The notes beneath the pieces are model-generated. The model was not told the DNA's origin. It saw only the letters and a program-made list of their open reading frames with translations, and ran no database searches. A program made the translations under genes and the position numbers. Of a DNA stretch of 64,000 bases, positions 8,798-17,760 are shown piece by piece (the stretch's first letter is position 1; every line of letters starts with the position of its first letter). Source of the DNA: Sulfitobacter guttiformis (lineage in GTDB: Bacteria > Pseudomonadota > Alphaproteobacteria > Rhodobacterales > Rhodobacteraceae); contig NZ_RAQK01000001.1 in the NCBI RefSeq assembly GCF_003610455.1, positions 2,294,001-2,358,000 on the forward strand. Direction: 5' to 3'.

Positions 8798-9714
8798 CCC
8801 TTGCTCTGGCGTTGGCCTGTGCAGTTGTCGCCAGTTTATGGCTCAGCGGCGGGTTTGACCAATTGGCCGGATGGGCAGCGGGCGAGCAGCGCGATTTCCA
8901 AAACGGCATCGCACGAACATTGCGCGCCTTGCGCGGCGGAGATGCCGGCGCCTTTGCCCTGCTTATGACAAGCTGTTTTGCCTATGGCTTTTTTCACGCG
9001 ATAGGGCCGGGCCATGGCAAGCTGCTGGTGGGCGGTTACGGTCTGGCGCGGGATGTTCCGGTGGTGCGTCTGTCTCTGATCGCGCTTTTGTCCAGTTTGG
9101 GGCAGGCAGTTACCGCAATCGCACTGGCCTATGCCGGACTATGGCTACTGGGCCTCACCCGTGAGCGGATGGTGGGGACAGCGGAGCAATGGCTTGCTCC
9201 GCTCAGCTATATCATGATTGCTATGATTGGCCTTTGGCTGGTCGTGCGCGGAATGATGAGGCTGCGGCGCGTACAGACGCCCCATGAACACACTGATCCT
9301 TACCCTGCCCATGACCACGCGCACCATACTCAAGCTAACTTGGAGACTTGTGGCAGTTGTGGTCACCGGCACGGTCCATCGCTGGCAGAGGCTCAGCAGG
9401 CCACAAGCTTGCGTGATGCAATTGTTCTGATTGCAGGTATTGCTGTTCGCCCCTGCACGGGTGCGCTGTTTGTACTGATCATCACTTGGCAAATGGGCAT
9501 CCCTGTTTCGGGGATTGCGGGAGCATTTGCTATGGCGCTGGGCACGGCATCCGTGACTATCGCGGTTGGCATCGCTGCTTTGGGGTTTCGCGGGGCTGTT
9601 ACGCGTAGCATTGCAGGGGCAAGCGCGCTCACCTGGGTCATGCCAGTCATGGAAATGGCAGCAGGCCTTGTGGTGGTTGCCCTGTCAGGCGCGCTTCTGA
9701 TCCGAGTATTCTAA
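8782..9714 (+). CDS. NicO/RcnA-family nickel-cobalt transporter
   Basis: This 310-residue membrane protein has about six to seven hydrophobic segments. The family motif FHAIGPGHGKLLVGGY lies early, a histidine-rich cytoplasmic or periplasmic loop (HEHTDPYPAHDHAHH, then CGSCGHRHGP) sits in the middle, and GIAVRPCTGALFVLI supplies the second conserved block. His-rich loops in RcnA/NicO proteins bind Ni(II) or Co(II). Family members act as efflux pumps or uptake systems; the DUF1007 partner does not settle direction. No metal-responsive regulator gene or riboswitch is visible upstream. Confidence 0.88.
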   Translation: MRRAITLALALACAVVASLWLSGGFDQLAGWAAGEQRDFQNGIARTLRALRGGDAGAFALLMTSCFAYGFFHAIGPGHGKLLVGGYGLARDVPVVRLSLIALLSSLGQAVTAIALAYAGLWLLGLTRERMVGTAEQWLAPLSYIMIAMIGLWLVVRGMMRLRRVQTPHEHTDPYPAHDHAHHTQANLETCGSCGHRHGPSLAEAQQATSLRDAIVLIAGIAVRPCTGALFVLIITWQMGIPVSGIAGAFAMALGTASVTIAVGIAALGFRGAVTRSIAGASALTWVMPVMEMAAGLVVVALSGALLIRVF

Positions 9715-9749
9715 GCGGCGCGCAACAGTATCACTGCGCTGTGCGGGTA

Positions 9750-10100
9750 CTATGAGGTCAGGCTGTTGCAGGTCTCGACGAATATATCGACGGCCCAAAC
9801 GATCTGCCCCGGACAAATTGCGAGGTCGACGTAGGGACCATTAAAATAGGCATCAATCTGTTCTTCACATGCCTGCGAAACCAGCCCTAATTCGCAAAAG
9901 CCCGCGGCGTCGGCGTTGCGCGTAATTGGGGCAAGCAAGTCACGGGCTGCATGCAGGTTGTCATTGACCGCACTCACATCGAAGCCATCCCAAGCTGCGA
10001 TGACATGCTGTGCAACCGCAGTGCTCTTTTGGGGAAGTCCTTGCAGAAATTCGATGTTTCGGTGATCTGCATGCGAAATGTTGTGGGCGGCATAACTCAT
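9750..10100 (-). CDS. Hypothetical protein
   Basis: This is a 116-residue frame with ordinary composition and no gene on the opposite strand. The helical segment NLHAARDLLAPITRNADAAG followed by cysteines loosely recalls a four-helix bundle, but I recognise no family. No signal peptide is visible, although four cysteines are spread through it. It converges with the NicO gene. The start is uncertain. Confidence 0.5.
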   Translation of the reverse strand: MSYAAHNISHADHRNIEFLQGLPQKSTAVAQHVIAAWDGFDVSAVNDNLHAARDLLAPITRNADAAGFCELGLVSQACEEQIDAYFNGPYVDLAICPGQIVWAVDIFVETCNSLTS

Positions 10101-10543
10101 GCGCGATGGCCTGTGCTACAGGCGCGCGCAGACGGGGCAATACCGGCGTGTTGATTTTTCATTTCGGGGTGCCTCCGCAAACTGGGGAACTGATTTAACA
10201 AGGGTACTCGTTACTCCTAATCATTTGAAAATGGATGGGAAAAGTGGCCTAAATTGGACAATTTTCGAGCTCTCTCAAGGTGTTTTCTGAATGTCGGGGT
10301 TTTGTGCAGCATGATCTTCAGCGCGATTTGCTGTAGGCTGTGCCACTGGGTTTTGGCGATCAACCGCCGCAACGGGATCAGTATATCTAAGGAATTACCA
10401 ATCGCTCAAATGATCCTCGCCGATGAATTTGACCGTCGCAGTGTGCGGCTGTGACGGCTTTTGGATCGACAAAGCAGCTGTTCCTTTGCGCAGCTGGAGA
10501 GCGCTAAGCTGCGGCAGTCTGATCTGGAATTGCGCGGGCCAGA
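10101..10543. other. Intergenic stretch without a convincing gene
   Basis: About 440 bp. Short open frames on both strands have unnatural compositions (runs of Cys, Arg and Trp) and no ribosome-binding sites. I see no tRNA, repeat or clear terminator. Confidence 0.5.
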
Positions 10544-10855
10544 CTATGAAATTTGCTGGATCGCGTTGAAGCCCTCGAAAGTGGGGGCGCCTTCATAAAG
10601 CTTGGTGGTGTCTTTTGCTCCTTTGTGTGCGCTGCGGAATGCCTCGCTTTTGGTCCAGCTCCGGAACGCCTCTTCGGACGCCCAGACCGTATGTGAAGCG
10701 TATATGATTTTGCCGCCTATCTCGGGACCTTTGAGCATGTGGAATTCGACAAAGCCTTCCATCTCTTTGAGGTGACTGTCGCGGCCCAACCACAGCGCCT
10801 CGAACGCAGCGGCGTTTTGACGTGTAACGGTAAACCGGTTCATTGCCAGATACAT
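10544..10855 (-). CDS. Heme-degrading monooxygenase, IsdG/antibiotic biosynthesis monooxygenase family
   Basis: This 103-residue dimeric ferredoxin-fold (ABM) protein carries the full IsdG catalytic triad at the expected positions: Asn6, Trp67 and His77 (IsdG itself uses N7/W67/H77). Such enzymes bind heme ruffled and cleave it with oxygen, freeing iron. GGAGATCAACG precedes the ATG. It lies downstream of, and in the same direction as, a ferric-iron binding-protein gene (125 bp gap containing hairpins), which fits an iron-acquisition role. Because ABM proteins without heme activity also exist, the triad is the main argument. Confidence 0.83.
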   Translation of the reverse strand: MYLAMNRFTVTRQNAAAFEALWLGRDSHLKEMEGFVEFHMLKGPEIGGKIIYASHTVWASEEAFRSWTKSEAFRSAHKGAKDTTKLYEGAPTFEGFNAIQQIS

Positions 10856-10919
10856 CGTTGATCTCCTTGAGGCTGGTGGATGTTAAACAAGTTATACGAA
10901 CCAGCGTTACCAATGAACA

Positions 10920-10947
10920 GCGGCCGCGCATAAACATACGCGGCCGC
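10920..10947. terminator. Hairpin GCGGCCGCG/CGCGGCCGC between fbpA-like and isdG-like genes
   Basis: A perfect 9-bp stem (10920-10928 with 10939-10947, 10-nt loop CATAAACATA) lies after the iron-binding-protein gene. A second small palindrome, TCACTTTGATAAAGTGA, sits at 10962-10978. Neither is followed by a strong T-run on the minus strand, so transcript processing or attenuation is as likely as termination. Confidence 0.45.
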
Positions 10948-10979
10948 AATAAAATGGCTATCACTTTGATAAAGTGAAT

Positions 10980-12014
10980 TTACTTCCAGCCAACATCATT
11001 AAAGATTTTTTGCGCGGCAGGCAGGTTCAGAGCCACTGCGGACAAGTCCACTTTATCCGCTTTGTATGTGCCCAGTTTTGCCACGCTTTCGCTGAGCGCG
11101 ACACCTTCCACGGCGGGGAATTCATCATTACCGGACGAGAAATACTGCTGCGCCTGGTCTGACGAGAGGTATTCGAGAAAGGCAACCGCGTTATCGCGGT
11201 TAGGGGCATGGGCCGCAACGCCACCACCCGACAGGTTCATATGCGCGCCCTCGGCCTCTTGTGCGGGAAAAACCCACCCAATCTGGTCGATATTCTCGCT
11301 CACGCCGGTCACATCCGTGCGCAGCGCGCGGGCAAAGTAATAGGTGTTGGCGATCGATATGTCACACTCGCCCGAGATAAGCGCTGCAAGCTGATCGGTG
11401 TCGCCACCTTGTGGATCGCGTGCGAAGTTATCAACCACGCCCTGCGCCCATGTGGTTGCAGCTTCCTCGCCATGGTTCTGGATTACCGAGGCCAGCAGCG
11501 TTTGCGAATAGACGTTCGAAGACGAGCGGTGGCACACCAGCCCTTTGTATTTCGGATCCGCGAGGGAGAGGTAATCCAGCGGTGGCTCGCTTACGTCATT
11601 TTTGTCGTAAAAGATGATCCGCGCGCGCTGGGAAAAACCGAACCACTGGTTATCGTTATCTTGCAGGTTGGTGGGGATCCGCTCTTCCAGGATGTCACTG
11701 TCCACAGATTGCAGCACGCCCGCGTCCTTGGCCCGTTGCAGGCGCGATGTATCGACGGTCAGCAGGATGTCGGCAGGGGAGTTTGCACCTTCGGCCTGCA
11801 TACGGGCGATCAATTCATCCGCGTTGCCTTCGATCCGGTTGATGGTGATGCCTGTTGCCTCGGTGAAGTCGCTATAAAGGCGCTCGTCTGTGTCGTAATG
11901 GCGCGAGGAATAGAGATTTACCTCTCCTTGCGATTGCGCAAATGCTGCACAGGAACCAACCGCAAGGGCAGCAGCGGCAAGGAAAAGCGGAGATGTGCGA
12001 GTGAGGACAGTCAT
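10980..12014 (-). CDS. Ferric iron ABC transporter substrate-binding protein (FbpA/FutA-like)
   Basis: This 344-residue periplasmic protein has a signal peptide ending AFAQ and opens the mature part with GEVNLYSSRHYDTDERLYSDF, typical of FutA/FbpA. The iron-binding tyrosine pair is visible as NTYYFARAL (Tyr225-Tyr226), and SRHYDTD supplies another ligand near the N-terminus. AAAGGAGT precedes the ATG. No permease or ATPase gene is adjacent; upstream is an unrelated lyase subunit gene. The membrane components must be encoded elsewhere. I saw no clear Irr or iron-rhodo operator in the short upstream region. Confidence 0.92.
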   Translation of the reverse strand: MTVLTRTSPLFLAAAALAVGSCAAFAQSQGEVNLYSSRHYDTDERLYSDFTEATGITINRIEGNADELIARMQAEGANSPADILLTVDTSRLQRAKDAGVLQSVDSDILEERIPTNLQDNDNQWFGFSQRARIIFYDKNDVSEPPLDYLSLADPKYKGLVCHRSSSNVYSQTLLASVIQNHGEEAATTWAQGVVDNFARDPQGGDTDQLAALISGECDISIANTYYFARALRTDVTGVSENIDQIGWVFPAQEAEGAHMNLSGGGVAAHAPNRDNAVAFLEYLSSDQAQQYFSSGNDEFPAVEGVALSESVAKLGTYKADKVDLSAVALNLPAAQKIFNDVGWK

Positions 12015-12121
12015 GGTGACTCCTTTAGTTTTTAAGTCTTACTGTTTTACTCAATTACTGATTCCGTGGTGGAATGCAAGGTACCTGATTGTTTTGGTCG
12101 GAATAAATGCGCTCATTCTTG

Positions 12122-13645
12122 TCAGGCCCAGTCGAGCACGCCGCCACTCCGATCCTCAATCAGAAGGCGGGGCGATAAAGCTGCAGGGATCCTTGCGCGG
12201 GAAGCTTGCAGGGCGCTTTTTTGCATCAATGCTTCGAAAGGTTTGACCGGAAGGCCCGCGTATTCCAAATCGCGTGCCAGATCGGGCCGCTTCGGATGTA
12301 CCGCGATGCCATCATCGGTCACTAGAACGTCAACATGCTTACCTGACGTTGTGACGCAGCGCACATGCTCGACCAGTTTGGCAAAGCCGCCCGCGACCAG
12401 TCCGGTGGTCACAATCGTCAACTGCGCACCCTGTGCCGCGTCAGGATGCCCGCCAGGCCCGCCAATCAGCCTGCCATCACCTCCGAGGGTAACATTGATG
12501 TTGAAATGCCGGTCAACCTCGACGGCACCCAGCACCATCACAGACAGATCATTGACGATTGGGCCGGTGTGCAGGGGGTTGGCGTACTGTGACGCGCTCA
12601 TCGCAAAATGGTCGGGGTTGGTTATTGAGGAAGCTACGGCCGCGCCATCAAAACATTGCACATCATGAAGACGCGCGAACAGTCCGGCCTGTTGCAGCGC
12701 CACATGTGCTCCTGTGATGCCGCCGGAGACAAAGCTGCCGCGCACACCTGCCTGCGCCATTGCTGCCCCGATCACCGGCACGGCCGCAAGGGAGAAACCT
12801 CCCGCTCCTGTTTGCAACGAAAACCCGTCGCGCAATACGCCCGCTGCGGCGATCACCTGCGCCACCAACGTCGCGATCTGTTGTGCCTGCGGTGTCTGCG
12901 CGGGCAGGGTTGTATCGCTTGCGATGCCTTCTACCGCGCCCGGGTGTGCAAAGGGCACAACCGCGTCTACGTGGGCGGCAGGAATGTCTGTGTGCGCCAA
13001 GGGAGCGCCAGTGATTTCGTGTGCACAGATCACGGTGCGGCGGGCATAGCCTGCATCGACCATGGCATAGCCAAGCGGCCCGCAAGGCAATGTCCCGCCG
13101 CGCCCCGTGCAAGCGCCATCCGCCTGCGCGATCGGCGCACCCACAAACGCTACATCAACCTTTAGCGCACCTGTGCCGAGTGCTCGCGCACGGCCGCCGT
13201 GGCTCTGCAAAAGCAAAGGGGACCGCAGCGCACCCGACAGCATCGCGTCTGTCACCGGACCTTTGGCATAGTCGGTGATAACATTGCCGATCACGCCGCT
13301 TTGGATATGTGCGCCAAGTAGGACGTGAACCGGAAAAAGCGAGCTGGGCGCGATGGTTAATCCCCGCAGTCCGCGCCGCGCCGCTTCTTCCAGCACAGCA
13401 TTTATCAGGCGGTCGCCGTTACGGTAATGATGGTGAAACGACAGGACAGCACCGTCGCAGATATCGAAGGTATCGAATGCGGCCCCGAGGTCGGCCAGCC
13501 GCTTGTCGGTCTGTTCTGTCGCTGGACGTGTGGGCTGCATTGGCGATGTGGCCTGCGGCGCAGCGCCCACAGCCCCGAGCGATGTTATCACGGGCCAGTC
13601 CAGCGCGGCCATCCTCCCGCTTTGCGTCTCTGTGTCCATTTTCAT
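12122..13645 (-). CDS. citF: Citrate lyase alpha subunit (citrate:acetyl-ACP transferase), orphan
   Basis: This 507-residue CoA-transferase-like protein closely follows CitF (about 510 residues): VLSFHHHYRNGD, TDYAKGPVTDAMLSGALRSP, QSHGGRARALGTGALKVDVAFVGAP, CFDGAAVASSITNPDHFAMSA, VNDLSVMVLGAVEVDRHFNI and LIGGPGGHPDAAQGA. CitF exchanges the acetyl-ACP thioester for citrate in the three-subunit lyase. The beta (citE) and acyl-carrier gamma (citD) genes and the prosthetic-group genes are not here. It may therefore act as a stand-alone CoA transferase, or its partners lie elsewhere. The ATG at 13645 follows GGGAGCGGG; the longer frame would run into the divergent moxR gene. Confidence 0.85.
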   Translation of the reverse strand: MKMDTETQSGRMAALDWPVITSLGAVGAAPQATSPMQPTRPATEQTDKRLADLGAAFDTFDICDGAVLSFHHHYRNGDRLINAVLEEAARRGLRGLTIAPSSLFPVHVLLGAHIQSGVIGNVITDYAKGPVTDAMLSGALRSPLLLQSHGGRARALGTGALKVDVAFVGAPIAQADGACTGRGGTLPCGPLGYAMVDAGYARRTVICAHEITGAPLAHTDIPAAHVDAVVPFAHPGAVEGIASDTTLPAQTPQAQQIATLVAQVIAAAGVLRDGFSLQTGAGGFSLAAVPVIGAAMAQAGVRGSFVSGGITGAHVALQQAGLFARLHDVQCFDGAAVASSITNPDHFAMSASQYANPLHTGPIVNDLSVMVLGAVEVDRHFNINVTLGGDGRLIGGPGGHPDAAQGAQLTIVTTGLVAGGFAKLVEHVRCVTTSGKHVDVLVTDDGIAVHPKRPDLARDLEYAGLPVKPFEALMQKSALQASRARIPAALSPRLLIEDRSGGVLDWA

Positions 13646-13709
13646 CCCGCTCCCGCTCTTGCATCCCTGCCGCGCACGGCTACCCTCTTGCACAAAGGAG
13701 CTGTCGCAG

Positions 13710-14819
13710 ATGTCTGTCAACACCACCCCCGTCTCTGCCGGCGCCGCGCTCGATGCGCTGAGGCACGGATTTGCTGCGCAAATGGCAGGGCGTCTGACTT
13801 CGTCGTGGATGCTGCACGGTCGACCCGGTATCGGCAAGACCGAGATCGTTCAACAGCTCGCGAACGAGACGGGCAGCCGCCTTTATGATTTGCGTCTCAC
13901 CACGATAGAGCCGCAGGATCTGCGCGGATTGCCATTCTACGACCACACGACCAAGCGAACAGTCTGGTACCCACCGGAAGATTTGCCGCAGAGCGACGAT
14001 GACGGGCCTACAATCCTTTTTCTTGATGAGTTGACAGCCGCAGCCCCCTCGCTCCAGCCAACAGTCTATGGGCTGTTGCAAGAGCGCCGCGTAGGTCAGC
14101 ACGCGTTGCCCGCAAAGACCTTTATCATTGCTGCTGGCAATATGGTTGAGGATGGTGCCGTAGCCTATGAGATGGGTACCGCATTGTCGGACCGATTGAT
14201 CCATCTGAGCCTGCGCGCGGAGGCAAATGACTGGCTCACCTCCTATGCCGTGCCTCATGGCCTCCATGAGGCCGTCACCGCTTTCATCCGGACCCGTCCC
14301 GATCTGCTTGATACGACCGAGGAGACTCTGAGGCTTGGCAGGATGATAGCCTGCACTCCGCGATCATGGACGCGGGCGAGTGCGATTTTGCAAGCGACTC
14401 CAGACAAGCGGTTGCGCGATCTTATGCTGGCGGGGACGCTTGGCGATGCCGCTGCGGCGGAATTTTCTTTGATCGTCGAGGACATCGCCGCCACGGTACA
14501 AGCTGGCGCTATGCTCGAGGCGCGAGGCGCTGAGCGCATTGGGATGTATCCCCGTAGTCTTCATGGTCTAACCGCGCTGGTCTATGCGCTTGTTACTCTT
14601 GCGGACGCCGAAACCCTCCCTGCGACCATCGACGTTATGGCAGGGATTGAGGGGCTCGCCGAGGCGCGTACAGAGCCTGAGTTTGCCCGCCTACCTTTGG
14701 GCGAATTAGTAACTTACGGCTTCGAGCTTTTGATTGAAAAGGCACTGGCAGAGGGTCTGCAAGAGGCATTTCGCGGCTCCGTGTCTTATGCCGCCTACCT
14801 TGCCCGCCGAGAGGAATGA
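13710..14819 (+). CDS. MoxR-family AAA+ ATPase
   Basis: This 369-residue ATPase has Walker A (GRPGIGKTE), Walker B (ILFLDELTAA), a sensor-like IIAAGN segment and ALSDRLIHLSL, as in MoxR-type chaperones. These act with VWA-domain partners to remodel or activate protein complexes in the cytoplasm. AAAGGAG lies 9 nt before the ATG; the frame opening at 13503 overlaps citF and is rejected. Its stop overlaps the start of the VWA gene (ATGA), so they are coupled. No oxidoreductase client gene (such as CoxL or NorCB) is adjacent, so the client is unknown. Confidence 0.9.
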   Translation: MSVNTTPVSAGAALDALRHGFAAQMAGRLTSSWMLHGRPGIGKTEIVQQLANETGSRLYDLRLTTIEPQDLRGLPFYDHTTKRTVWYPPEDLPQSDDDGPTILFLDELTAAAPSLQPTVYGLLQERRVGQHALPAKTFIIAAGNMVEDGAVAYEMGTALSDRLIHLSLRAEANDWLTSYAVPHGLHEAVTAFIRTRPDLLDTTEETLRLGRMIACTPRSWTRASAILQATPDKRLRDLMLAGTLGDAAAAEFSLIVEDIAATVQAGAMLEARGAERIGMYPRSLHGLTALVYALVTLADAETLPATIDVMAGIEGLAEARTEPEFARLPLGELVTYGFELLIEKALAEGLQEAFRGSVSYAAYLARREE

Positions 14820-16057
14820 GCACGGAGCGGCACAGCATCCGCGCTGCTCCTGCCCTGCGCGCACTGGCCGAAGCTGATCCGGCTATCGCGGCGCTGTCTC
14901 TGTGGTGCATCCATCGCGATGACGTGCAAACCGTAACCACAGGCGAGGTTATCACCTATGGCCCCGATTTCGGGTCGATGCCGCTGCACGAGCAGATGGG
15001 CCTGGCTGCGCATCACGTTCTGCACGTGGCTCTGCGCCACTCAGCGAGGGCGGCCACCCTGCAGGCGCGGCTGGGTAGTGATTTTGATGCTGCACTGTTC
15101 AACCTTGCTGCTGATGCGCTGATCAACGAGGCCGTGCTGGCGGGCGATCACGCGCTGCCGCGCCCTGCGGTGTTGGCAACAGCTTTGATAAAGCATGCAC
15201 TGGGCCGAGAGGTGACCGCGACCGAGGTGTTGGCGGAATGGGACGCAGAACGTCTGTATTTTGCACTGGCGGGACGGGGCAGTGAGGGCGCGGGGCGTGG
15301 AAGCGAGGCGCAGGATTATGCGACAATTCAGAAATTTTACCCTGATCTGGAGCAGGAGGCAGGCATGGGCGAGGTGGCATCCACGGTGCAGGATGCAGCC
15401 CGCTGGCGTCAGCACATAACCCGCGCCATAGACGCAGGGCGCAGCGCAGGGCGCGGCATCGGCAGGATTGGTCACCACCTTGCCGATGTGGCGTCACCGC
15501 GTGTCCCGTGGGAGCAAATTCTGCGTCGTGTTTTGACGCACGCGGTGATGCAGGCAGCCCAGCCAAGCCCGCAGCGCCCCAAACGACGCTGGATTGCCGC
15601 AACTGCACAGGCGCTGCGCGCAGGCACGCCTGAACCAGGGTTCGAGGCGGGTAATCTCCCGCGCACCGACGTGCCCCGCATCGCTATTGCTATAGACGCT
15701 TCAAGCAGCATCGACGACGCGCGCCTCTCGATGTTCTGGGCAGAAGTGACGGGCATTGCGCGGCGCATGCGGGCGGAACTGCACCTGATGGTATTTGACG
15801 ATCAAATCCGTCACCGCGCCCGCATAGATCCGAACGCCACCCAAATTCCGCTGCCCGAAATGCCCCGCGGGGGCGGTACCGCATTCATTCCTGTCATTAC
15901 TGAAGCAAAGGCTCTGGGGGCAGCGGCGCTGGTGATCTTTACGGATCTGGAGGGGGACGCAGGCCCGCCGCCGCGTGGATTGCATGTGATCTGGGCTCTT
16001 TGTGAAGCAGGCAGCGTGTTTCCACCCTTTGGCAAGTTGATTGACCTTTCACGCTAG
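14816..16057 (+). CDS. DUF2201 protein: metallopeptidase-like N-domain plus VWA-like C-domain
   Basis: This 413-residue protein has an N-terminal peptidase-like region with AAHHVLHVALRHSARA (His66, His67, His70, His75) and NLAADALINEA. The C-terminal part is VWA-like with a MIDAS-type DASSS (near residue 286), GGGTAF and IFTDLEGD. Members of this family usually sit beside MoxR ATPases, as here. The glutamate of an HExxH zinc motif appears replaced by His67 (HHxxH), so peptidase activity is doubtful unless the site is built differently. It probably forms a chaperone complex with the upstream ATPase (family inference). Confidence 0.85.
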   Translation: MSTERHSIRAAPALRALAEADPAIAALSLWCIHRDDVQTVTTGEVITYGPDFGSMPLHEQMGLAAHHVLHVALRHSARAATLQARLGSDFDAALFNLAADALINEAVLAGDHALPRPAVLATALIKHALGREVTATEVLAEWDAERLYFALAGRGSEGAGRGSEAQDYATIQKFYPDLEQEAGMGEVASTVQDAARWRQHITRAIDAGRSAGRGIGRIGHHLADVASPRVPWEQILRRVLTHAVMQAAQPSPQRPKRRWIAATAQALRAGTPEPGFEAGNLPRTDVPRIAIAIDASSSIDDARLSMFWAEVTGIARRMRAELHLMVFDDQIRHRARIDPNATQIPLPEMPRGGGTAFIPVITEAKALGAAALVIFTDLEGDAGPPPRGLHVIWALCEAGSVFPPFGKLIDLSR

Positions 16058-16720
16058 GGCCGCTGCAAGGCGGGCATGGGCCGAGACCCCGCGCGCATCG
16101 AAAGTTATGTCGCGGATAAACGTGCCCTGCGATTGGTTTACCCGCTGCAACAGTTTTTCGGTCAACGGTGGCTGGAATAGTGTGCGGCGGATGATCTCCT
16201 GCTCAGGCGCGCTGAGGGGCAGCACCTCGGGACCATCCTCAGATTGCACGCTGACATATGTCAGCGGGGCGATACGCCACAACTCTGACTGTTCGATCAC
16301 CAGATGCAGTTCTCCGCGCTTCATCTCCCGTGAGGCGGCGATCCGGGTGAGCGCGGCACGCGACTGTACGCGCAGCAGATCAAGCGTGCGCTCTGCCTGC
16401 GCGCCGTCGATCAGATGCGCGCGGCGGGATTTCGGTACGCGCAGTAACCGCATTTCGACAAACCATATCATGAAAATCATCAGGATCGGCGCCTGCGCCA
16501 TCGGCAGGGCCAGTGCATTCCAGCTCAGCCCGATAAAGATAAAAGGGGTGAGTGTCAGGATATACCGGACTGCCTGAAATTCGATCACCAGCCGCAAGAA
16601 AACGCGTAGGCCCACCGGTCCACGCGGCCAGACCGCAACACGGCCAAAGAACTTGCGCGGAAGTTGCCGGACCTTGAGGATCGCGGGGTTGTGCAGCGTT
16701 GCGTGGGTCAGGATGAACAT
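16049..16720 (-). CDS. Hypothetical membrane-anchored protein
   Basis: This 223-residue protein has two hydrophobic segments between residues about 45 and 95 (around YILTLTPFIFIGLSW and ILMIFMIWFVEM). A soluble C-terminal region of about 120 residues then follows, rich in Arg and Glu. I recognise no family. Its last 9 bases overlap the end of the VWA gene on the other strand. I chose the ATG at 16720; a TTG start at 16753 in the same frame is possible. The membrane-plus-cytoplasmic layout could suit a client or anchor, but nothing ties it to the MoxR pair beyond position. Confidence 0.6.
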   Translation of the reverse strand: MFILTHATLHNPAILKVRQLPRKFFGRVAVWPRGPVGLRVFLRLVIEFQAVRYILTLTPFIFIGLSWNALALPMAQAPILMIFMIWFVEMRLLRVPKSRRAHLIDGAQAERTLDLLRVQSRAALTRIAASREMKRGELHLVIEQSELWRIAPLTYVSVQSEDGPEVLPLSAPEQEIIRRTLFQPPLTEKLLQRVNQSQGTFIRDITFDARGVSAHARLAAALA

Positions 16721-16798
16721 AAAAGGAAGATAGCGCGAAGGCGAGGCGTGCAAACCTTCAAAATGACAATGCTTTGACCGAACTTTCTGAAGTGCGGC

Positions 16799-17647
16799 TT
16801 AAAAGCGGGCGGTGGCCTGCATGGCCAGACGCCCTTCGGATGTTGCTGCGGAGAGGTTGACGGCATCCCCCTGCCGGCGCGCGTGGAGCGAAAAAGGCGC
16901 ACCCTCAAACAGTGGGCTGGCAGCGCGAAACTCGAAGCTCCGTGGCATGGAGCCATCGCTGACGCGCTGCGCCAGATCCATCAGCATTGTGGCAATAAGC
17001 GGACCGTGAACAACCAGCCCTGCATGTCCCTCGACGTTGCGGGCGTAATCGCGGTCATAGTGGATGCGATGCCCGTTGAATGTCAGGGCGGAGTACCGAA
17101 ACAGCATTACCTCGGTAGGGTGTACTGTCTCACTATGTTGCCAGTCATTGCCTACTGGCGCAGTCAGGCGCGCGGTGGCATCTGGTGCGGGGTCTTCGCG
17201 GTAAACGATGTCGTGCTCTTCCCAGAAGGCGAGGCCGTCAGTATCTTGCACCTCATGGCGGACGGTCACAAAGCAAAGCGGGCCCGAGCGTCCGGTTTTG
17301 AGCGCGACGTCCTTGATCACCGAGTGCTTTTGCACCTGCACACCGATATGAAGCGGGTGGAAAAACCCGAAACGTCCACCTGCCCACATCCGGCGTGGCA
17401 GGGCGACAGGGGGCAAGAAACCACCCCGCGCGGGATGCCCGTCACGGCCCAGCGCAGAGAGCGGTGCAGACTGCAGAAAATAAAGCCAGTGCCAGAGCGG
17501 CGGCAGCACATCACCGATCTTGAGCGTGGCATCACGGTCCAGTGTCATTTCCATCAGATTTGCAGGAGCGGCTCGAAGCACATCCTCTCGCATTTCTGCT
17601 TTGTTAACCCACGTCTGCAAAATGTCGGGGTCGAGTGTGGACTGCAT
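16799..17647 (-). CDS. FAS1-like/MaoC-type dehydratase, mesaconyl-C4-CoA hydratase-like
   Basis: This 282-residue hot-dog-fold protein carries two dehydratase-like halves. The N-terminal half shows IGDVLPPLWHWLYFL and RMWAGGRFGFFHPLHIG, as in mesaconyl-C4-CoA, itaconyl-CoA and 3-methylfumaryl-CoA hydratases. The C-terminal half has FNGHRIHYDRDYARNVEGHAGLVVHGPLIATML, the MaoC-type active-site block with Asp and His. Such enzymes add water to branched dicarboxylyl-CoA thioesters. It is monocistronic here. The exact substrate is inferred from family resemblance only; an itaconate or mesaconate degradation role would be typical. Confidence 0.78.
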   Translation of the reverse strand: MQSTLDPDILQTWVNKAEMREDVLRAAPANLMEMTLDRDATLKIGDVLPPLWHWLYFLQSAPLSALGRDGHPARGGFLPPVALPRRMWAGGRFGFFHPLHIGVQVQKHSVIKDVALKTGRSGPLCFVTVRHEVQDTDGLAFWEEHDIVYREDPAPDATARLTAPVGNDWQHSETVHPTEVMLFRYSALTFNGHRIHYDRDYARNVEGHAGLVVHGPLIATMLMDLAQRVSDGSMPRSFEFRAASPLFEGAPFSLHARRQGDAVNLSAATSEGRLAMQATARF

Positions 17648-17760
17648 CTAACGGCTCCTGCCAGCGTTTCGGAAAATCATATTCAAATGGGACAAGGGAA
17701 GGGTCAAGTAGGTTGTTTTTAACGTCGGGCTGCCCTTCTGTCGCAAGCGCCCTATGTATA

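Noticed and set aside
9750..10100. Histidine phosphotransfer (Hpt) domain
   Set aside because: Helical content is suggestive, but the HxxKGxS core with the phospho-acceptor His is absent.
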